Assembly (NCBI GenBank): GCA_018806915.1
Contig: JAGKQI010000047.1
Location: 1,612,001 to 1,676,000, forward strand
Origin: Phytophthora colocasiae
Lineage: Eukaryota; Oomycota; Peronosporomycetes; Peronosporales; Peronosporaceae
Reading direction: 5' to 3'
DNA: 64,000 bases
This document shows positions 29,692 to 40,969 of this stretch, piece by piece. Under the pieces are notes generated by a model. The model did not search any database. It was not told the DNA's origin and worked only from the letters and a program-made list of their open reading frames with translations. Position numbers and translations under genes: made by a program. Each line of letters starts with the position of its first letter. Position 1 is the stretch's first letter.

Positions 29692-30807
29692 CTACTCGTC
29701 AGTATCAAGACCATTAACTAAATGAAATCCCAAAACGTCGTCGTTCGTTGACTCCTCCTCTTCCTCTGTTGGGCTTTGCCATATGTCTGGAACTGGTCGT
29801 GTCTCCGTTGACAATGGTCCTGCTGGATTGAACGCGCCCTCAACCATCCAGCCGCAATGCTCAAACACACGGGTCATGTTGAAGTTTTCAAAGCGCCGGA
29901 ACGTTTCGACAATGAACGGTATCAAATCACGATCACTCGACTCCACGTAATAACGCTGGAACGCTTTCTTTACGTAGCCAAAAAGGAACTCAATGGGGTT
30001 GAAGAACGGGCAATATGCAGGAAGAAAATCGGTACGATTCCGATGCTTCTAAGGTAGTGTACGATTTCAGAGTGGCGGTGGATAGACGCTCGGTCTAATG
30101 TCCAAACCGAGTTAGAACTCGGGTAAGGACCAACACCCGCTCTCTTAGAGTACGCAAAATCTTGGCAGCATCTGACAAATTCCATGCGATCGAATGTTCC
30201 TACAGTGTCGTAGTAGTCAATAATGCCATAAACTCCAATGAAAGCAAGAAGCGAAACCCTGGGCTTTCGTTGAAACTCGCCGCGAATAGCCACGTTTTTG
30301 CCCCGAAGAGCATATCCCCGCTTCCTCTGTTGTCGAAGGACACCTCGTCTAGAAAAACAATGTTATGGTGGTTCCAATTGATGTGGCGGAGCTCTTCAGC
30401 AAATCGAAAAATATCGCGTTCTTTTATATGGATGGCGCGGCGTTCCAGGACTTTCCAAGTGAGGCCAAACTCGTGGATAATTCTCCACACTGATGTCTTG
30501 GATATGCTGAGCTGAATTGCTGGTGAAATGCATCTTGTGCCTCATCTAAATAAGTTAAAGGTCTCTGCTCAAAAAATTCTCGTAGCCACACCCGTTGTTG
30601 CTGAGAGAACTTCCTGTCGGACCTACTTGTAGCGCGTTGGTACGTCCCTGGTTCCTCGTAAACGTGAATCCAATTGCTAATAGTTTGAGTTGTCTTGGAG
30701 TAAATCTTTGCCAAGTCTTTTCTTGAGTATCCGAGGTAATAGTAGCCGTACAAGCAGTGAAACACTGTATTGGGGTGGGCATGCTGCCGGGTGGCTGCGA
30801 TTTCCAT
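29692..30807 (-). pseudogene. Tc1/IS630-type DDE transposase, broken
   Basis: The N-terminal helix-turn-helix region starts at MEIAATRQH and includes YSRKDLAKIYSKTTQTISNW. A linker follows, then in other frames the DDE core: LTWKVLERRAI, first Asp in IVFLDEVSFDNR, second Asp in VWTLDRASIH, and the NPIE Glu in CPFFNPIEFLF (near 29990). At least three small frame changes separate these parts (near 30500, 30290 and 30010), so the copy is dead. The residue after the second Asp is Arg rather than the usual Gly-Ala. The C-terminus has an acidic tail, EEEEES. It lies just downstream of the MULE-3 relic on the same strand. Confidence 0.75.
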
Positions 30808-30909
30808 CTTGGGAGCTTCACAACCACTTCTAGAAACCCCCGGGGACGACAAAAGAGATCCACTAGACACGCTACGAGACCACTACACGCCACGAGACCA
30901 CCACACACG

Positions 30910-33468
30910 TTACGAGAGATCTACCACAGCGAGAGGCACGGTGTCAATTCTGACCAATGAGAGATCCCTGTTGATTGTTTGGTCGATTTCACGAATCGCC
31001 CCTGTTGACAAAATATAACCGGAATTCACAATAGCACTCTCAAAGTCGACTTCAGCATCTTCACCTACCTGTTCATCCATATCTTCGTTTTCGTCATTAA
31101 TGACTTGTGGCGATGTACTCACTTTTGCGCGTTGGCGGGCATTTCTCCATTGCTGCGTGACAAACTCCAACATAGACTCGAACTCGTCATTATCCTCGAT
31201 TTTTTGGCTAACTCGGAAGCGATTAAGTGAGTCGCACGTACAGCTCCAGTGTACCTCTGAGCCTGAGTTCGCGTACGCTTCGCAGCTCCACCTACGGATG
31301 TGTCCCCAAAGCGTTCAAAACAAAACTGCCTGACTTTGATAAGCTCTCGTTGAGGATTTGTCCATCTACATAGTAACAAGATAAATCCTGGTTAAATCCT
31401 GGGAAAATCATGTGGGATTCTGGATGAAACAAAACATCCTGAAATAATACTGAAATATTCGCTTCTCGTACCTCTCATCTATCCGCATCCATGGAATAAG
31501 TGGACCAGCAACAGAAACGCTCTTTCGATAGGCTATAACGTGGCAGCAAGGTAGCCGCAAAGAAAGAGAGAAGTCGCAAGTACACCGCCAATCATCATCT
31601 CGTAATTGATAAGGCTTTTGGCCTCCTTGGACGTGTACAGCATGAAGATCCTGATCATCTTGGACGAAAGTATAGACATCCACACTATCTAGAACTCGAG
31701 TGTATTCCTTTTCCACGTGGAGCGCGACATACGGTGTTGTAAATCGAAGAACATTAGCCATTTCATCGTCATAATTGGAATTCACAAACTGACCAATTCG
31801 AGAGTGGCGATATCCATATTCATTCTCGACGCGACGATCAAAGGCCACTAATGCCTTAATGCATTGAGACATTGCCATCGATCCATCCACCCCATCTTTA
31901 AACTTCCCAAAAAAGCTTTCCAAGCGATTGTTTGTATGATTGCTGAAATGAGGAAGATCGGCCCGGCGATACATAACCCAACGATCTTGGCAATCGTTCC
32001 AATTCTTTTCAAAGTACGTAAAGAAACTAAAGACACCAATCCTTTCACGCAGCCCTTTCAAAGCAACGTATGCAGTCTGATAGGAAGCGCTGGAATCCGC
32101 GTAAACCATTTTGTGAATACATGCGTCAATCTGGCCCGCATCGTCCGACGATATCTTACCGAATTCTGGCTTGGACCGCATCTCTTTCAGATATTTTATC
32201 ACATGGAAATGACAAATCAATACGCGAGCTTCAGGAAAGTGTTCCTCGATCACACGATCTCATTCATGTCTTTATCCACAATAATCACACGAAGCAACTT
32301 GATCTTGGTAGGATGAGACCTTTTAAAATGGCAAATGGCTTTGTCCATATGCCAGTCTCCATTCGCTTCCAAAAGGGAATGCTGCACGACAGATCCTTCG
32401 CCGAACTCGTTCATACACATGAACGTAAGTAGTTTGTAGTTGTATCTGCAGTAAACATGAAATAATCCTGTTAAATCCTGAAATAATCCTGGAATAATCC
32501 TGGTTAAATCCTGGATGATATAAATGAACTTACCGATTGGTCTTATGGCTGCAGCCGACGAGAAGAAGTTCACTAAATCGACTAAAGATCCTGCGCATGT
32601 GCGCCGTAGCCAAATATATCACACCAGTCTCACCAACTGCAGTTTCAGCCACAGATGAAATATTCTCCTTGTCACTGGCGGCAAAGCTTGCCAGTTCGCG
32701 CGCAGTGGCTTCATTATCGTCACTGCCGACAAGAGAGGCCGAATGAGCACGCACCAAGTGATCCACATCAACTTGGAGCACGTTTTGGTCGTGCTCCAGT
32801 AAATAATCGTAGATTCGGGACCGCTTAGCACCGACAGCCAGCATTCCATCCAACCGAGCACTCACCCGAGCACTCACCAAAGCGCTGTCGACACCACGAG
32901 AGGAGGGATACGTGGCAAATGCCCGCGCAGACACTTGATGGTTGTGAACAAAATGACCCCTGTTCACTTCCAACTCCTTTCTCCTGACGTTCCACTGGAC
33001 CACATATCTGAACGGGCAATTCGTTAGTCGAATGTGTTGGCGTGGTCGGCTCCCTTCGCTCCTATACTTGCGCTTCCGCCAACCATGCGTACATATGTAC
33101 GTCCGCTGGTACGGTTCAACGTCCAGAGGAATTAGTTGTGAAGCGTCCGCACCTTTCTTCGTGCGCAGCAATCGCTTGTTTCTCTCCACTCGAGACATAG
33201 TCTCTTTCACAGGCAGCACTTGTAACGTGCGCTCACAGTAGCCAGTAAAGTAGCTGAGCCACGCCTCCCAACTGGCGTGATAGACATCAGGCCCTTCCAC
33301 AGCCACCTTTACTCCACCATGTGAATCGCGCACCTCATCTAGGGAGTCATCTGATTCAGCACTTGGTTGGTCATCATCAGCGTCATCATCATCAGCTAAT
33401 TCCTCTGTTGAAATATCACCACCAGCCAATGCGTCCACAGATTCATACACTAGGCGCACAGACAGCAC
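30910..33468 (-). pseudogene. SWIM-type MULE transposase 3, broken, with intron
   Basis: Exon 1 (33468-32534) opens with an acidic region, a FAR1-like Cys/His DNA-binding region (THGWRKRKYR...NCPFRY...HNHQ), and ends at CSHKTNR. An 88-nt GT-AG intron (32533-32446) follows. Exon 2 continues YNYKLLTFMCMNE to IIVDKDMNEI, where a two-base GT insertion near 32255 breaks the frame. From 32253 the text resumes with FPEARVLICHFHVIKYL, NNRLESFFGKF and a SWIM finger, CTCDFSLSLRLPCCHV. After a probable second intron near 31385, a C-terminal helix follows in two frames to about 30910. The first catalytic Asp (normally D-x-T/S-H-K-T-N) is Gly in LVGCSHKTN. Together these make it inactive. Confidence 0.8.
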
Positions 33469-33727
33469 GTATTAGCCACCTCAATCCTGTAGTGAAATGT
33501 CTCGCAATTGTACTCTACACGCACCATCACTGGTCCCACGAGGGACGTCTGCTGCCCTTCCGCTCCGCGTAGTCATGCCTATCTCGTTGCGCCGTGGCTT
33601 CTCGTCCTTGATGGCCAAAGCTGAAATGATTCTACTTAGGAAAACTACTTCGGAAATAAACGAATCGTACGTGGTCGAACTTTGAGAAAGAATCCTGGAT
33701 GTATACAGGACGCAATCATGAGTGTTT

Positions 33728-33754
33728 CCAGAACTATAATACTGGACTCCAACG
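33728..33754. repeat. Right arm of 27-bp inverted repeat
   Basis: The exact reverse complement of 22554-22580, 11.15 kb away. Outside it lies sequence unlike that at the left arm. Confidence 0.6.
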
Positions 33755-34012
33755 GTTGCGTTTGCGAAATACCATGCTGGTAACCTGCCTCTGGAGCACT
33801 GTTAAAGCCTGAAGATGTAGCACAGCACCATACTCCCCCATTATGTTTACATCACTCCACACCGTCATCACCACAGTGGTCGATATCCTCCGGTGACGGA
33901 GCATCTTTGACGTCTTTGAAAATCGCAGTTCTCGTTGACCGACTACACGGCAAGATTCTGGGCTGCTTGGAAGAAGAAAGTGCGCATATCTCCGCACAAG
34001 TAATGCACTAGA

Positions 34013-34290
34013 CATCGAGCGAGTAGGTGCCCTGCTTGTCAGACCGACGGTGACGACCGTTTAAGGCGACAGGACGCATAACGATCCAAGTAAAGAAGAT
34101 CACGTATCAATCATTGATCCAGTGATTCTCCTTACTACAGTAGGTGGATATGACGTGCAGTGCACCTGAACGTGCTCCTTGTAGACGACCGAATCGGCTG
34201 GCGGTTGCCCTTGATCGTAGTGCTCCTGTGGTCAGAATCTCTTCATTTAGATGTGTGTAGATATGTTCAATGGCGAACTCTTTACCGAGG
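34013..34290 (-). pseudogene. Unrecognised coding relic, minus strand
   Basis: Reading down from 34290, a frame stays open through EHIYTHLNEEILTTGALRSR, an Arg/Ala/Gly-rich run, and STYCSKENHWIND to one TGA (34107-34109). It is then open again through YVIFFTWIVMRPVALNGRHR to a TAG at 34013. The composition is protein-like and the single internal stop suggests a decayed ORF. I do not recognise the family. Confidence 0.35.
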
Positions 34291-34389
34291 GGTCCTCATC
34301 CAAGAGAAGAATGTCACCTTCCTCCAAAATTAGCTTGATATCCACAGGTAACACACAAAAGCTAGCTGATAGCTTCGGATAAGAGGTCA

Positions 34390-35372
34390 CAAGTCATGAC
34401 CTAGTCATGGATTTTCTCTTTTACTTTTTGGCGTTGTCGCTGTGGAGAATGAAGACAACCGATCGTGGCTCTTAGCTAATCTGCTTCCACACTTCCAGCC
34501 ATCAACCGCATTCCTGATTTCAGATCGCGACAAGGATCTGAACAATGAAACAAAGACAACAAGCACAAGATATCACGCACTTCTATTGCTTCCGGCACCA
34601 GGTGGAAAACGTCAACAAGAAATTCAAGTCAAAGCCGCTGAAGGTGGTAGTTTGGGCAATGGCGCGTGCGCGGACAGCACTGGAGTATGGTAGAGCGGCC
34701 GCTAACCTTTCTGGTATGAATGAGAGCGCAAATATGTATTTACAGAAAATTGGAAAGGAAACGTGGGCTACCGCTTATAGTCCGTGTACACCAAGTCGTC
34801 GGACGTCTCTTTGCAAGTGGTTCAACATCCTGACTTTTTACAACGTGGAATCAGTCAACAGCGTACTGAAGGATATTCGCAGTCATCCGATCCGGGACTG
34901 TCTTATGGAGATCGAACACTATGTGGGATGGAGAACACAAAAGGCAGATACCAAGGGTGAGTTGACGCGTTACGCATTGCAGGGTAGACAAGGTGCTTGA
35001 AGATACCGTCAGCGGTTCCCTCGAAGCAAACTCATCCACAATCTATGTTTTGTAAATCAATCATGGAGTCGGAAGTACTCCTCTCAAGTTCGCACTTCAA
35101 CTATACGACGATGTGGTAAAATGTTTGTGTGGGTATTTCGAGGACACTGGTACTGTACGCTTCGGGTAAACTGAAGGAATGAAAAAACTCTATCGTGATT
35201 CCTGGAAAACATCAGTCGTCCGAGAGGCCTCCACGGAGCGAGCACGCACTACGATCCTGCCTCTAGTGCTCAAGGATGCGTTTACTCGCGACGAATGCAA
35301 GGCGGAACGTGACAGCAAGTTGGCCACAACCAAAAGAGCTGCAGCAGTCAGTCGTCCTAAATGCCCTTGCTG
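34390..35372 (+). pseudogene. MULE transposase 4 relic (MURA type)
   Basis: The text begins near 34425 with FGVVAVENEDNRSW and continues through FLISDRDKDL (second catalytic Asp region). It shifts frame near 34545 to HFYCFRHQVENVNKKFKSK (C-x2-H motif), LWAMARARTALEY-like and KETWATAYSPC segments, and NVESVNSVLKDIR with the catalytic Glu. A degenerate SWIM-like CGYFEDTG follows near 35127. The first catalytic Asp region is missing, and several frame changes are present. It is an old fragment. Confidence 0.65.
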
Positions 35373-35497
35373 ACCAGTATTGGCATGATGTATGTAGAGG
35401 TTTTTCTCCCTAATTGAGTTTTCCTTGCAAAAATAAACACACAAAAGTTTGGATGATCGCAGAGAAAATATGGTATATAGCCTGGTATATATATTAT

Positions 35498-36469
35498 GGG
35501 GAGTCAAAGTTATGATTCGCGTGTCAAAATATACAAGCAAGCGAGTCAAAATATCACAGAAACCCGGTCACGCCAAGAAATAAAGGGTACTTTGGCAACC
35601 CCAACATGGAGGCCACCGCGATGCACGGCACTCCTACAAAAGGCAACACAACGATCATCACTCTGCATTCCGCACTCCATCAAGCATGCCAAGACTAACC
35701 GAGAGGCAGCAGCTCAGCCAGAACACTAAAGCTCCTATCTGGCTTCAGCTGGCCGTCGCGTTTGACCGGCTTGGAACCAACGGCAATGGGGCGTCTCTCG
35801 GTCGCTCTAGAAAACTTTGGGGGCTTGGAAACAGAACGGTTCCCCTTTATACAGCACGCGTCATAATCGCTCTTAATGACCTTCGTGACGAGTTTGTAGT
35901 ATGGCCAGACTCAGCAGAAAGAAGACGAATCTCACGCCGCATGGAACACGAGGGATTTCCTGGTTGTGTTGGGTTTATTGATGGTTGGAAGATTGGCATT
36001 AGTTGTGTGGGTATTCAAATAAGCGGTTAGGTCGTTGAAGGCCTGCGTCTTCGTCCGCAGCGGTTTACCAGAGTCTTGTTAGCCCCGTGAGTAGCATTAA
36101 AGTTCTCTTGTATCTCCATCCAAGTCACTAGAAGGATGTAGTCTCCTCTGGTAAGATGCATCTTCGCGGACGCGCCGTTCTCATCGTTGGCGGCCATCCC
36201 TACTTGGATGCAGCATTATCATAGCGTAGCATAGCATACGGGTGGGTGTACGTACTGGAAGGTAGCGTATGGCGGAGGGAATCTAGCTAGTTGTGATGAT
36301 GAGTACTCGCCAGTGCGGAATGCCACGAGCCGTGTTGGGTACAGGCGTAAAGGCTGAATGATTTCAGAAATCACAGGTCATTTGGCCGAAAAATGACATA
36401 GTTCGCGCTAAAATATACAAATAAACGTGCCAAAATATCACTGGGAAAAATGCCAACTTTGACTCCCCC
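35498..36469 (+). mobile_element. PIF/Harbinger-type deletion derivative (~970 bp)
   Basis: The left end GGGGAGTCAAAGTT (35498-35511) is matched in inverse orientation at 36456-36469 (AACTTTGACTCCCCC). Further similarity inward includes TCAAAATATA/ATATTTTGG-type sequence. The trinucleotide TAT flanks both ends, allowing one base of slack, consistent with a 3-bp target duplication. Inside is a transposase fragment that stops soon after the first catalytic Asp. It is too short to be autonomous. Confidence 0.6.
35686..36030 (+). pseudogene. Harbinger (ALP1-like) nuclease fragment
   Basis: The 114-codon frame contains LAVAFDRLGTNGNGASLGRS, an HTH-like LWGLGNRTVPLYTARVIIAL, and FVVWPDSAERRRISRRM followed by FPGCVGFIDG. 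These are the N-terminal half and first catalytic Asp of DDE_4 (Harbinger/ALP1-like) nucleases. The similarity ends at the Asp and the remaining two thirds of the protein are absent. This is a truncated, non-functional transposase. Confidence 0.65.
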
Positions 36470-37809
36470 TATTTCAGCAGCCTCGTACTTTGTCACGTCG
36501 AGGTTCGGAAACTATCCGAAGAAGTAATATCCTCTACGCCAGAGCTTCACCAGGGACTCAGTTGGCACTGAGATTCACAAGATTGGAAAGGGTTTCACTC
36601 AAGAGAATCGCAAAGAGCTGCTGTATTTTAGTTAAGCGTTGCTGTTGCGATCGGAAGAAATCGACCCCTTCTGTAGATCAGCGTAGAATGACTCGCGTTT
36701 GCCCAAACTGGCGGAGATACCGGCGTTCACTGGTTCTTTAGCAGGACTTTCAGATCCCTTTGCAGCCAGCTGAGTTCCCCGATTTCGTTTTGAAGTTGAC
36801 AAATATAACCCCCGCGTTCGTCACAACGGCGCGGCTCATCACCTTCGTGGACTCTATAATGTAGCCATTGTATCTTAATGATTATGTTGTAAATTCTAAA
36901 ATGGTATTAGCAAAACTGGGAGGCGGTTCCTGACCACCCACCACCGTCTAAGTGAGTCTGCATGACTTCCGTCGCCCTTGTTGACGGAAGCTGACGAGGT
37001 ATGATGCGATACTGTTGTTACATGACATACTATCCCAGGAGGTGCATGCAAGTAATCTGAATGTTGTACGCCCATGGTCGAGCTGTGAATTTGGTATATT
37101 ATTTTTACTTTTCGAATGTTTTAGTATATCTTTTATTATCGGAAGTTGATAAGTGATGGTGTCCCTGTCTCGTCCCTGCTTCGTCCCCGTCCGGTCACCC
37201 CGATAAGCATTGTTATCTGAAGTCCTTCTTAGCAGTAGTTATAACTAATGTATTTGATTGGCTAGCACTGCCATCTCATTCGCCAAACGTCGTGGAAGCG
37301 GCCACCGTTGAGGTCATCGTTGTAGTGCCACGAGGGCGAATGCCGTGCAAAGGAAGATTCAGCAGATATGTGATGACCGACGTGATGATCTAAATCTTCA
37401 GAGGGCAGCGTGACCGAGAGCTGTTAGCAGATGAAAAGGACACCAAGTGTGATGGCGACACGTCCTCTCAACCATCGCACGATATAGAAGCCTGAAGCAT
37501 GCAACTGGTACGAACGGTAACACGAAGACCCAACGTGACTTGGTGATTCTACTGTTTTGAGATGCGCTTTTGATACCGGGTCAATTGTATGTATTGTGCT
37601 GTCCTGTAAGTGTAATGTTTTTTTTTTTAAATAATGTTTATTTTTTAACTGCAATCAAGGACGACGTGCTCTATTAGTGCAGCAGAATACTACGTGCAGT
37701 TACGCCTACCCGAGCTTCAGCTTTTACGACGTATAATATGTGTGTTGCTAAAACAGCACTTCGAGATGTGTGACAGTCTTATACGTCGTATTGCGCTCAT
37801 GGCACTCGT
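36470..37809. other. Low-information intergenic sequence
   Basis: No gene is supported. It contains stop-rich remnants, an A/T run near 37617-37650, and nothing with recognisable domain motifs. Confidence 0.4.
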
Positions 37810-38175
37810 TCATGCACTGTAAGCTAGGTTATGATGTGGATACATATTATATTCGTTTATGTGTTGTACTACTCCAAGCTGACGGACATTGTCTTTGTAG
37901 TTGGGTGATGAATCGTCGAGCGTGTGCCCATCGTCGATGAACAGCCACATGAAGGCCACCAGTTGCTTGGAGTCGGACTGCTTGTGCTTGTTCATGCTCA
38001 TCCATTCACGCGGAACTGCAGTATACCACGCGAACCAGGTGTCCACAAGTGGTGTCGTCTTTGATCGGCGCCGGATCTTCACTGGTACGTTTTCATCGTT
38101 GTCTCTTGATTGCTTCTTTTGATTCTCACATGCTGATATTTTACCTGCCGCGTATGTATTTGTAGACTCTAGCAA
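37810..38175 (-). CDS. TE-associated protein of unknown function (121 aa)
   Basis: The open frame has a central conserved-looking segment: VPVKIRRRSKTTPLVDTWFAWYT, then PREW, then LVAFMWLFIDDGHTLDDSSPNYKDNV. The Trp-rich TWFAWY core, the basic patch before it and the FM-x-LF-[IL]-D-x-G motif are reminiscent of a repetitive oomycete family that I cannot name. The text ends soon after, probably truncated. It lies 3' of the Crypton relic on the same strand and may be a TE fragment rather than a gene. Confidence 0.4.
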   Translation of the reverse strand: MLESTNTYAAGKISACENQKKQSRDNDENVPVKIRRRSKTTPLVDTWFAWYTAVPREWMSMNKHKQSDSKQLVAFMWLFIDDGHTLDDSSPNYKDNVRQLGVVQHINEYNMYPHHNLAYSA

Positions 38176-38399
38176 GTTGACTCGAGCCTCACGGTTCCGG
38201 TTGACCTCGATTTACCGTTCAATTAAGGTGGCCGTTACGTTTCCTCCCATTACATCATCTGCTGTGGCTTTCGTGTGAGCGGTTGACCTCGTGGGTTGCT
38301 GTGACCAAGCCAACAAGCTTGTCGCTGGTTCAGCGCTGAATCGTCTTCATCGCAGGAGCGTCTTCATTGAACTTCATGTGGGATGATGGTTGCTATCAG

Positions 38400-39660
38400 C
38401 ACATCAATCACACCACTGCTGAGGTTGAAGGACTTGTTGGCGAGTTCATGGCTAGCATTGAAGAGTTTGTAGTTAATCGCTCAGATTTCCTCTTGTGTGA
38501 CCGAGTCAAAGATACCCAACGACGGAAGAACAGAGGCTTACCATGGAGACATCCCACTCAAAACCTTCGCGACCTGGTGATCTTCTTTTGGAGTGTTGAA
38601 GACGTACTCAAAAGCTTTTTTCGTCGTGGTCAAATTCCAAGCTCCACGATCGAATATCCACTGTGCCGCCAGCTCTGCTGCGCACCACCTCGCCGAAACG
38701 AGTGAGATGTCAGCGCGTCTTCAACTCCAGCTAGACGATTCAGTAGGCAATTGACGAGAGCGTGGATACCAGCTGCCGGTTTGATGCTTGTTATTGGAGC
38801 CTGCGAGGAACACGGCGTGCTTCTGTCCTGTTATCAAACAAGTCCAAAAGTGGAACGGACTCAGTTAGCTCGACAGGGACGTCGTTCGACATGACTAGCA
38901 AGTGGTTGAGCAGAGCGGCGCACGGAGATTCCTGCACGATCAAGGCCAGTTCCAGTGCAAGCAGCGGGCAGATAGCGGGATCTCCATCAGGGAAGAGCGA
39001 CAACGATTGCTCATCGAATGTCTTCACGTGTATGAAGCGAATGAAGAACAATTCACCAGCTCCGATGAAGAGCTGCTGCTTCCGAACGAAAGTTAAATCC
39101 AATGCACATCCAAACAGATACCAGAGAAGCCATAACAGCGCGGCATCTTGGTAGTCCGATGCACAGCTAATCGTTGAATACAGATAACAGGTCATCTTCT
39201 TGAGACTCTCCTTCGTGCACGCAGCCGCCTTCTTGACCAAACCACTACTTTCACGCTTGGTGCAGTGCTGCTCAAGCGTGCGCCCCAAACTTAGCAGCTG
39301 CCGTTCCACAGCCCCACCTTGAACAGGATACTCGTCCAGAAGCCAGCACTTCACCAGACGGAAATATTGAGCAGCGGAGTGGCGCGATAGAGGTTGGCCC
39401 CTTGCTCCTTCGTGGAAGGCCAAGTACACACCAAACTTATCCATTAGCGTCACGAGAATACTTCCTGCGCGTCTTGGGTCCACGGCGATGAGAGCCCTGA
39501 CATGCTCCATGTTAGTGCTCTCAACAGTAAGGAAGCGCTCGAAAACCTTCACCGCTGTCGCGCGCGCCCACTTGGTGTTGGCAAACTTGAGGTCGTTTAG
39601 ACTCATTGTTCTTGAACTTTCTTGGGCGTTTGTTGTCGGAGACGCAGAAAATATGGGAGT
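38400..39660 (-). pseudogene. Crypton-type tyrosine recombinase, frameshifted
   Basis: The N-terminal half (to 38791) shows a core-binding helical region (MSLNDLKFANTKW onward). Next comes LLWLLWYLFGCALDLTFVRK, where the first catalytic Arg of the usual G-R-S-S-D motif is replaced by Cys, then FIRFIHVKTFDEQSLSLFPD with the Lys, and ICPLLALELAL. A frame change just below 38791 leads to the box-II motif LTSHSFRRGGAQ (about 38690-38725) and the Tyr in KKAFEYVFNTP (near 38600). These motifs fit oomycete Cryptons, DNA transposons that use a tyrosine recombinase. The Cys for Arg change and frameshifts make it inactive. The foldback MITE at 39705 abuts its 5' end. Confidence 0.7.
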
Positions 39661-39704
39661 GATACTACGCATACGACTCATTTGTAGCATGGTACACATA
39701 TCTA

Positions 39705-40610
39705 CAGTGCGCGCCAAATCGATAGGACCCCCCCTGAAAATGCCCATAACTCAGTCAATTTTATCATTTTAAGTTGCGGTTTTGACAGTAGATCCATAAC
39801 ACGGTAAGAAAGGACCTACGGGCGTTTGCTTTAGCGTTTTTGCACCCTAAAGTATGGCTCCCATACAAAAAACTGTTTTTTGCCAAACGACACAATTTAG
39901 GACCCCCATGCTTCAATACAAATCCCTATACTAAATAAAACCCGCTCAAAATGATATGACTGGGGATTTGTATGGGGACATGTTCTAAACCTCTGTAGAG
40001 TGAAGGTGAGTGCATGTATCATGACTCTGAATTACACAGAACATTGATAATAGATAAGTGCATATTTGGTAGAGAAGGCCATAACCATTGGCAGAGAGTT
40101 ACAAAGTAATTGCTGGCACTTTAACAGTCAGTCATTTAGTGGCTGTTTTTTAGCAAATCATAGTCAAAATGCGTTCAAATGTTAGAGACAAAATAATAAT
40201 GTCGATTCCTTGCATAAGAACTCTCTAAAGCATATATGATCTCTACAAAATATGCACTTATCTATTATCAATGTTCTGTGTAATTCAGAGTCATGATACA
40301 TGCACTCACCTTCACTCTACAGAGGTTTAGAACATGTCCCCATACAAATCCCCAGTCATATCATTTGAGCGGGTTTTATTTAGTATAGGGATTTGTATTG
40401 AAGCATGGGGGTCCTAAATTGTGTCGTTTGGCAAAAAACAGTTTTTGTATGGGAGCCATACTTTAGGGTGCAAAAACGCTAAAACAAACGCCCGTAGGTC
40501 CTTTCTTACCGTGTTATGGATCTACTGTCAAAACCGCAACTTAAAATGATAAAAACTGACTGAGTTATGGGCATTTTCAGGGGGGGGTCCTATCGATTTG
40601 GCGCGCACTG
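39705..40610. mobile_element. Foldback MITE (906 bp), TA target site
   Basis: The element is one long inverted repeat. Arms of about 370 bp (39705-about 40076 and about 40237-40610) are nearly identical reverse complements around a loop of about 160 bp. The ends are CAGTGCGCGCCAAATCGATA and its complement, and each is flanked by TA (39703-39704 and 40611-40612). This fits a Tc1/mariner-type non-autonomous element. There is no coding potential. Its transcripts could form a 370-bp hairpin and thus a source of small RNAs. Confidence 0.85.
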
Positions 40611-40612
40611 TA

Positions 40613-40969
40613 GTCATTATTTCCTACTCGGAACGTCGGAATCGCTCACGTCCAACTACACATTTTGATTAGTTGAAAATGGCAAAAAGAGATCGAAATG
40701 ATTCGCTGAAACTACGAAAGAAGTTAATTGAAGTGTCTGATTGGCCAGTTCTCAGCATACTTTGGTCTAGTGTAGTCGGAGACTTAATGATTTGTCTCTG
40801 ACTGACTGTACTCGCATTCTGTCCGACTTCAGTCCTGTATTCTTATCACCCTATTCCTTTTTTTACCTCGGAGGTTATTCACCGAAATGTTGTCGACGAT
40901 TCAGCAATGCAGTCTGCAATTCGACTCCAAGCGCCTACCCGACCGTAAGAAACTCCATCCTCTTTCACG
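40613..40969. other. Upstream region of adenylate kinase gene
   Basis: No ORF is supported. It lies between the MITE and the kinase start and must hold the promoter. I cannot place a specific core element with confidence. Confidence 0.4.

Noticed and set aside
30424..30870. Start of the Tc1-type transposase at 30870
   Set aside because: The first 21 residues are not like the family. The Met at 30807 (MEIAATRQH) is the better start.
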